From contig JALJEE010000715.1 of the NCBI GenBank assembly GCA_023231475.1, positions 62,001 to 126,000 of the forward strand: a DNA stretch of 64,000 nucleotides, written 5' to 3'. Position numbers and translations under genes: made by a program. The stretch is from Seison nebaliae (taxonomy: Eukaryota; Rotifera; Pararotatoria; Seisonacea; Seisonidae). This document shows positions 58,672-64,000 of this stretch, in pieces. Under the pieces are notes generated by a model. That model did not search any database and was not told the origin of the DNA. It was given only the letters and a program-made list of their open reading frames with translations. Positions within the stretch are counted from its first letter, which is position 1, and the number at the start of each line of letters is the position of its first letter.

Positions 58672-60819
58672 ATGAGAATATTTTCTTTACTCTATGGTAA
58701 AATTTCAAGAAATGGAAAAAGAGTTTTATTGGAGAAAGGTATTCGAAAGAAGAAATGGGAAAAAGATTTATTGTCAGTGACTAGTGGAAAGAAAGAGAGA
58801 AACATCGGAATTTTCGCTCATGTCGATGCAGGAAAAACGACGATTTCGGAACATTTCCTTTACTCTTCTGGAATTATCGATCGGAAAGGAAATGTTGATG
58901 ATGGTTCGACGGTAACGGATTATAACGAAATTGAACGGCAACGTGGAATAACAATCGAAGCGAGCAGTATCTCGTTTCCATGGAAGAGTCACCGAATAAA
59001 TTTAATAGACACTCCGGGACATGTCGACTTTTTTTATGATGTTCAACGATCGTTAATTGGAGTGGATGGAATTGTTCTGGTGATTGATGGAATTCGTGGA
59101 ATTCAAACACAGACGAAAAGTATTTATAGATTGATTGTGAATCATCCAATGATGATAATTGTGAATAAAATAGACAGAAAAGATTTTTGGAAAAAATCAT
59201 TCGAAAATTGTTTAAAAGGAATCGAAAATTTGAATAATGAAAAGAAGTTTGTTTATCCATTTCAAACGATTCAATTTAAGAATGATAAATTATGGAAAAT
59301 TGGGAAGATGGAATTTGTGGATTGCGAACGGTTTTGGTCATTGCTCGAATTTTGTGTGATGAATTCAGAAGAGTTTTCTGAGAAATATTTTGAAAATGTG
59401 ACAGAAAGAAGAAATTTGGAAAAAATTGATCGAAATGATTTAAGGAAAGTGTTGAGAAATTTAATTTTGGAATGTAAATTGATTCCACTCTATTTATGCA
59501 GTGGAAGAAGAGGCGATTCCATCGAGATGGTATTGGATGGAATTGTGGAATATTTGCCGAATAGTTTAGAACATCAGTTCACTAATCGAATCGAATGTCC
59601 TTTCTATTATGTGTATAAAGTGAAGAAAGAACAACAAAGATTGATGTTATTCACTCGACTATTCCAATATGGTGATGGAGGAGAAATGGCGAATCGATCA
59701 GTTCATTTATCTCGTGTCAATGGTGAAGAGAAGCGAATGCAAATTCAACAATTATATTTACCCATTTCTAACGAATATTTACAAGTGGAAGAATCGAATA
59801 ATTATTTCGTAATGCAATGCACTCATTCGAATCAATTGCGATCAGGTCAGTTTCTAATGAATTGTAAATATTCTCTCAACAACGAAATGAGAAGGAGAAT
59901 CAGAGAATTGGAGAAACGAATTCATCCCTCCTCCTCCGTCGCTTATTGCCGATTGGAGGCGGAAAACGAGAATGACATTCGTTCAATTCAACAAATCATT
60001 TCAGACATTCAATTAGAAGATCCAACACTCGAAGTGAAGGAACAGGGTGAAATGAAGAATGTCGACGACATTGTCATCGGTTCGCAAGGTGAATTACATT
60101 TGGAGGTGGTTACGGAGAAGATTCGTCGACGACTTTGTCGACCCATTTACCCGAATGAGATAGAAGTGGCATTGAAAGAGAAGTTGTGCGAGGCGACGTT
60201 AATGGTCGATTACGTACACAAAGTGTGGATGAAAGGAAAAAAATATGAAGTGAAAGTTAAACTGGAAATCGTTCCGATTGAAGAGCAGGAGAATGTTGAT
60301 AATGATTTGGTAATCGAATATATTCGATCGAAAGAAGAATCATTTACATTTGTCTCACGGGAAATGATTAATTCCATTTCTCAGACGATTAGAAAAACAT
60401 TGTGCTGCGGACCGAAAGTATCAGCACCGATGCTCCTTCCGTTGAAAGTCAACATCTTCTCCATCACATTCGCGACATTTACACCAATGCCAATATTAAC
60501 ATCAGCTATCGCCAACACCGTTCGACATGCACTCACTAATGGAAATTGCGTTGTGCTCGAACCATATATGTCGATTGATGTCGACACACCGGCCAACTAT
60601 ATGACTGCCATCAGAAGTATCTTACAACGAAGAAATGCATTGTCTATTGACATGAACCATCTATCAAGCGAAACAAAGACCAATAATGAAATGTGTTACA
60701 ACTTAATTACATGTGCGCCATTATCATCGTTGAATGGAATAACAAATGAGATTCGTTCCATTTCCCAAGGTTTCGCTACTATAACAATGAAATTCGAAAA
60801 ATATCTTCCACGACTTTGA
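58672..60819 (+). CDS. GFM2: Mitochondrial ribosome-releasing elongation factor G2 (EF-G2mt)
   Basis: Intronless, 715 aa from ATG 58672 (human about 779). This GTPase works with ribosome recycling factor to split mitochondrial ribosomes after termination. G motifs are AHVDAGKT (about residues 47-54), RGITIE (90), DTPGHVDF (112) and NKID (163). VDDGSTVTDY separates EF-G2 from EF-G1. Domain II, III and V segments follow (GSQGELHLEVVTEKI; ALTNGNCVVLEPYMSIDV). The N-terminus (MRIFSLLYGKISRNGKRVLL) is basic with hydrophobics and fits a mitochondrial presequence. The frame is open a little further upstream without another ATG. Two same-strand mitochondrial genes follow. Confidence 0.93.
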   Translation: MRIFSLLYGKISRNGKRVLLEKGIRKKKWEKDLLSVTSGKKERNIGIFAHVDAGKTTISEHFLYSSGIIDRKGNVDDGSTVTDYNEIERQRGITIEASSISFPWKSHRINLIDTPGHVDFFYDVQRSLIGVDGIVLVIDGIRGIQTQTKSIYRLIVNHPMMIIVNKIDRKDFWKKSFENCLKGIENLNNEKKFVYPFQTIQFKNDKLWKIGKMEFVDCERFWSLLEFCVMNSEEFSEKYFENVTERRNLEKIDRNDLRKVLRNLILECKLIPLYLCSGRRGDSIEMVLDGIVEYLPNSLEHQFTNRIECPFYYVYKVKKEQQRLMLFTRLFQYGDGGEMANRSVHLSRVNGEEKRMQIQQLYLPISNEYLQVEESNNYFVMQCTHSNQLRSGQFLMNCKYSLNNEMRRRIRELEKRIHPSSSVAYCRLEAENENDIRSIQQIISDIQLEDPTLEVKEQGEMKNVDDIVIGSQGELHLEVVTEKIRRRLCRPIYPNEIEVALKEKLCEATLMVDYVHKVWMKGKKYEVKVKLEIVPIEEQENVDNDLVIEYIRSKEESFTFVSREMINSISQTIRKTLCCGPKVSAPMLLPLKVNIFSITFATFTPMPILTSAIANTVRHALTNGNCVVLEPYMSIDVDTPANYMTAIRSILQRRNALSIDMNHLSSETKTNNEMCYNLITCAPLSSLNGITNEIRSISQGFATITMKFEKYLPRL

Positions 60820-60864
60820 GACAACAGAAAACATTGTTCTTTCCCGACAACTAATTCTTTGTTA

Positions 60865-60899
60865 CTCTCATTCTATGAGAGAACCATCTTTTGATGGTT
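60865..60899 (+). other. Two abutting perfect hairpins between GFM2 and FMC1
   Basis: Stem 1: CTCTCAT (60865-60871), loop TCT, ATGAGAG (60875-60881). Stem 2 begins on the next base: AACCATC (60882-60888), loop TTTT, GATGGTT (60893-60899). Both 7 bp stems are perfect. They lie 46 bp after the GFM2 stop codon and before a pyrimidine-rich acceptor-like sequence ending at 60937. Function is unknown; they could be an RNA 3' UTR or intercistronic element. Confidence 0.5.
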
Positions 60900-60967
60900 T
60901 TCAAAATTTAATTTTTTCTTCTTTTTTGTCGAGATAGATTAAGAGAATTAAATTTAGTGAGAGAATT

Positions 60968-61333
60968 ATGAGTTCGTCAAAAGAGTTATATCGAAGGATG
61001 ATGAGGGAACTGGTGAGATTGAATAAGCCAAAAGAAATTTTCCAGAGTCCTCTCCATCGTCATGTCGTTGAAACGATGCGTCTCAATTCGGTCACAACTG
61101 CTCGTACTTGTCAGAATGAGAATGAATTACAATTACAATTAAAAACTTATGTAGATTTTCTAATAGCTTCTCGTCAATTACAACAACTCACCGATCGATA
61201 TGCCAAAGGCGAACTTTCCGTAGAAAAGGCAGCAGAACGAGTTGGATTACATCTACCTAAACTCTACAAAGAGAATAACAATCCATTGTCGTCCAATTCA
61301 ACTACTTCAACTCCCTCTAACAAAGAGCAATAA
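60968..61333 (+). CDS. FMC1: FMC1-like mitochondrial ATP synthase assembly factor
   Basis: Intronless, 121 aa (human about 113). FMC1 is a LYR-superfamily-like mitochondrial protein needed for F1 assembly, stabilising ATPAF2/Atp12. The match to the family is clear across the core: YRRMMRELVRLNKP, then VTTARTCQNENELQLQLKTY, GELSVEKAAERVGLHLP. The C-terminus adds a Ser/Thr/Asn tail. A polypyrimidine tract and an AG at 60936-60937 lie 30 bp before the ATG, so a trans-spliced or UTR-spliced mRNA start is possible. It is 148 bp downstream of GFM2. Confidence 0.85.
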   Translation: MSSSKELYRRMMRELVRLNKPKEIFQSPLHRHVVETMRLNSVTTARTCQNENELQLQLKTYVDFLIASRQLQQLTDRYAKGELSVEKAAERVGLHLPKLYKENNNPLSSNSTTSTPSNKEQ

Positions 61334-61895
61334 CCAGATGAATTATATCATTCCTCCTAACGGTGGCATATCTTCAACATTAATATTTCTCCACTTTAAT
61401 CTTCTCTTCTTCCTCCTCCTCCTCTTCCTCGAAAAGAAATGAAAAAAGGAGAATTCGTTTAAAAACAAAAAATTTAGTTAATGAATTTTACCATTTCATT
61501 TATTAAACAACAACAACAACAACAACAACAATAATAATAATAATAATGAGAGAGATGATATTATTCTTCATATTTGTTATTGTTTCTCGTTCGTCCGAGA
61601 AAAAAAAAACCTGAACATATTTCGGTGATGGAATTCGAATTGATTTGATATAATTGAATTGTGATAGAACAGTGGGTAAATGAAAGATAATTTAATTATG
61701 AATTCATTCATCTATTCATAATCATGTCCATCTCATTCAATTTCCATATTTCCTTCAAAAAGATTATTTTATGTTCTTTCATTTTCCATCATTTCCTAAT
61801 TAACCACAAGCGAAGGAAGAATCATTTCCGTTTCGTTATACCAAAAAGAAATTCACTCTTCACAATCCAAATTCCTCTTCTTTTTTTTGAAGTTC
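61334..61895. other. Spacer between FMC1 and COA1
   Basis: About 560 bp. It includes a (CAA)n/(TAA)n run at 61506-61547 in the 3' region of FMC1. No other feature was seen. Confidence 0.5.
61506..61547. repeat. Compound (CAA)n(TAA)n trinucleotide repeat
   Basis: About eight CAA units run directly into about five ATA/TAA units, in the presumed 3' UTR of FMC1. Confidence 0.85.
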
Positions 61896-62899
61896 ATGTA
61901 CAAAAAGCAGAAATTGTCATTCGTGGATCTGGCATTCCAAAGTCGTCTAACGAAATTCGCCATCGTGACGATGATGTCGGGATCGATAATTGCACTTTAT
62001 CTCAAGAACAAAGCGAAAGGTAGTAAAAAATGATCTATTACTTCTTCTCATCTCTTCATGAATTATTCTTATGTTCCATTTGTGATTTATCATTTACTCG
62101 AACTAAATGTTATTTTTCATTCGAACAATTCGAACAAATCAACAGATCGTTTTACACAAATGCCATATTACATCGAATCGTTTCGTTTGTTCAAACAATA
62201 TCCGTACACAAAGAGCATTTTCGGAGATAATGTTCGTGCACTACCTATGAATTTATCAGATAAAACCAATTATTGTGATCATAAGATAGCGAAAGTTCGT
62301 TCATTCATTTCCTTCTCATTTTCATCTGTCACATCCAACACATAATACATTCTCGTAGTAGTTGAAGGAGCGAAAGAATGAGAATTTTCTCCAAAAACAA
62401 AATTATTAATAATTAAGAATTGTGAAGTTGAAATATTATGATTGTGAAGATGATAATTGATAAGTAAATTGCATAAAACTTTCGGAAACTTTAATAATTC
62501 TCTTCTCTCTAATTGTTAGATCAATGTACCAGTGAAAGGTAGTCGACAAAAAGGTTCGCTACACATTCATGCTTTATGCGAAACTGAAAGAAATCAAACT
62601 GACGAGAGAAATAAGTAAGTTCTTTCTTCTTCACTTCCATTCTCTCTTCATTCCACCTGTTCCCATCATTCATTCTTCTTCTTGATGAATGAATTGTCCA
62701 CTTCAAAATACAAATCCCAATTTCATGAAATTTATATGAGAAATTAATTTTTCTTTCAAATAGAAATGATAAGATTAATTGGGTTATTCAAGAATTACAT
62801 GTATCAGCGGATAATATGAAAGAGCCATTTCTCTTTTACCAGAAGAAGAAGAAGAAGGAGAAGGATGAGGAAGAAAACGAAGTTAAAGGCGACGAATAA
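61896..62899 (+). CDS. COA1: COA1-like cytochrome c oxidase assembly factor
   Basis: Four exons: 61896-62019, 62146-62294, 62520-62614 and 62764-62899 (introns 126, 225 and 149 bp; donors GTAGTA, GTTCGT and GTAAGT), 167 aa against about 146 in human. COA1 is an inner-membrane protein of the TIM21 fold, acting in complex IV and complex I assembly. The N-terminal span is AIVTMMSGSIIALYL (about residues 27-41). The conserved core is INVPVKGSRQKGSLHIHA followed by WVIQELHVS, as in COA1. The protein ends in a Lys/Glu tail (KKKKKEKDEEENE). All three joins keep frame and bring family motifs into one frame. Introns are longer than the window norm and include two GTA donors. It is the third mitochondrial gene in the tandem run. 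Confidence 0.8.
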
Positions 62900-63589
62900 T
62901 AGACAAAATAAAGAATTTTTATTACGAAATAAATTAAAGATTCCTCTCATATTTCTCCAGAAAATTCGTTTAGAGAAAACACGTAATAAAATTTCCATTG
63001 GCAACACTAAATTCTTTTATGTTTGGAGTGGAGGAGATAGTAAGTTGAAGAAAAATTGTTCGTTAGTTAGCTCGACTTGAACCGATTGAGTGAGAGTTAA
63101 GTTAGAGGAGAATTGTTATTTTGGACACTGCTCATATTCCCAGGAAGAAGTATTAAGAAAGTAATTATTATGGAAATATCAAATTTTCCATAACTAACAA
63201 TAATGAAGGTAATTGATAATAACAAATAATAATGAAATGGTCATAATAACTCACTTAAGTGAAAAGTTGGACGAGTTAATTCTATTAGCAATCCATCCAT
63301 CCTCTACTTCACCAATTCTTATACGCAAATATTTATCGACAAGAAATTATTTCGTGCCAATATCTTTCTCCTAACCTGCCATCTATATTTATCTATCACA
63401 CTTTCCAATATCCTTAATTTAATATCAAAGTTTTCCGACATTGACATCATTCTGTCAACAAACGTTCCATTCTCACGTAAATTATTTGTCTCCTTTCCAT
63501 AGTGTCGATGATAAAACTACAAATACAATTTTCATTCTCTAATTCAGATTTAAATTTACTTTATAAAGTAAGAAACGAACATAATTGAT
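62900..63589. other. Spacer between COA1 and the calbindin gene
   Basis: About 690 bp without coding potential. It includes the COA1 3' UTR and the upstream region of the calbindin-type gene. Confidence 0.5.
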
Positions 63590-64000
63590 ATGGCATCGTG
63601 GGCAACTAAATTAGGTCGTAATTGTAATATTACTAGTGCTGAGTTCACCGCTTGCTGGAAATGTTATGACAAAGACGGTAACGGTTACATCGATGGAACT
63701 GAACTCGATGATTTCTTCCGCGATCTCGTCCGACACAATTGTAAAGAAGACGTTTATTATTAAAATAATGTTGTTTGAATAAAAATTTCGATTTATGAAT
63801 GGAAAAGGTCCAACTTCAAAGTTTAATCGAAAAAGTTAAACATGAAACGATGTCAACTTACGATATTAATCAGGATGGTAGAATCGATATAGCTGAAGTT
63901 AAATTTCTCTCAAACTTTTTCTTTTTGAGACATGTTGTTCGATATAGTTGGCGAAAATTTTGCCAACCGAAGAATCATTCTTGACAATTTTCCATTATGC
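63590..64000 (+). CDS. Calbindin/calretinin-type EF-hand protein, cut by window end
   Basis: Three exons visible: 63590-63751, 63808-63897 and 63948 to the window edge (introns 56 and 50 bp; donors GTTTAT and GTTAAA). Two canonical EF-hands are DKDGNGYIDGTE and DINQDGRIDIAE. The second intron splits DIAE from LAKILPTEESFLTIF, which restores the calbindin/calretinin signature ELAxxLPTEENFL. This supports both the joins and the family, which has six EF-hands and about 260-310 aa, so most of the gene lies beyond this window. It is a cytosolic Ca2+ buffer/sensor, typically neuronal (compare Drosophila Cbp53E). Confidence 0.9.

Noticed and set aside
1..64000. tRNA, rRNA, snRNA or transposon sequence
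   Set aside because: No cloverleaf box pairs, conserved rRNA motifs, terminal repeats or transposase/reverse transcriptase motifs were noticed on reading; a tRNAscan/Infernal and repeat search could not be run.

Overview
This is a gene-dense, AT-rich stretch of an animal nuclear genome. The evidence is the set of metazoan families (protocadherin, integrin alpha, gliotactin/neuroligin-like adhesion protein, syntrophin, RASSF, CDK5, calbindin/calretinin), GT...AG introns mostly 43-80 bp long, and AATAAA signals after stop codons. The phylum cannot be fixed from the sequence. The short introns, close tandem genes and intronless housekeeping genes suggest a small-genome invertebrate (nematode, mite, rotifer or similar). 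No bacterial, phage, transposon, CRISPR, rRNA or tRNA feature was recognised. Gene models below were spliced by hand, by demanding GT/AG ends and a continuous reading frame, and family names rest on remembered motifs.

Layout. 1-5.6 kb holds no recognisable gene. 5.6-11.1 kb is a two-exon protocadherin (+). 12.1-14.8 kb is GMPPB followed by proteasome subunit PSMD13/Rpn9 (+). 14.9-18.0 kb is an unrecognised many-exon coiled-coil gene (-), convergent with PSMD13. 18.5-19.0 kb is a small secreted Cys-rich acidic protein (+). 19.7-21.3 kb is a RASSF-like protein ending in a CaaX-type box (+). 21.4-23.6 kb is a gliotactin-like pseudo-esterase (-). After a 2.5 kb divergent spacer come an integrin alpha chain (26.1-30.3 kb, +), an ERGIC2-like cargo receptor (-), an intronless CDK5 (+) and an unknown single-pass membrane protein (+). 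34.5-36.6 kb is a head-to-head pair of unknown genes. 37.4-39.7 kb is a 7TM-like membrane protein (+), convergent with a GON4L/Mute homologue (-) that lies just downstream of RPB11 (-). A 4.4 kb spacer precedes a long, divergent gamma-syntrophin-like PDZ protein (48.8-51.8 kb, +). 52.5-56.5 kb holds two tandem purine nucleoside phosphorylase paralogues (-). Two small doubtful ORFs follow. 58.7-62.9 kb is a run of three mitochondrial genes (GFM2, FMC1, COA1; +). The window ends inside a calbindin-type EF-hand gene (+).

Themes. Adhesion and cell-surface genes sit next to multi-kilobase non-coding spacers. Housekeeping genes are packed tightly, with tandem gaps of 110-230 bp and convergent stop codons as close as 40-65 bp. 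In the 33 introns I could resolve with a frame-consistent join, 28 begin GTT rather than the usual GTA/GTG. This unusual 5' splice-site signature is the most striking window-wide observation. The others are two abutting perfect hairpins between GFM2 and FMC1, the mitochondrial triplet, the tandem PNP paralogues, and several orphan genes.
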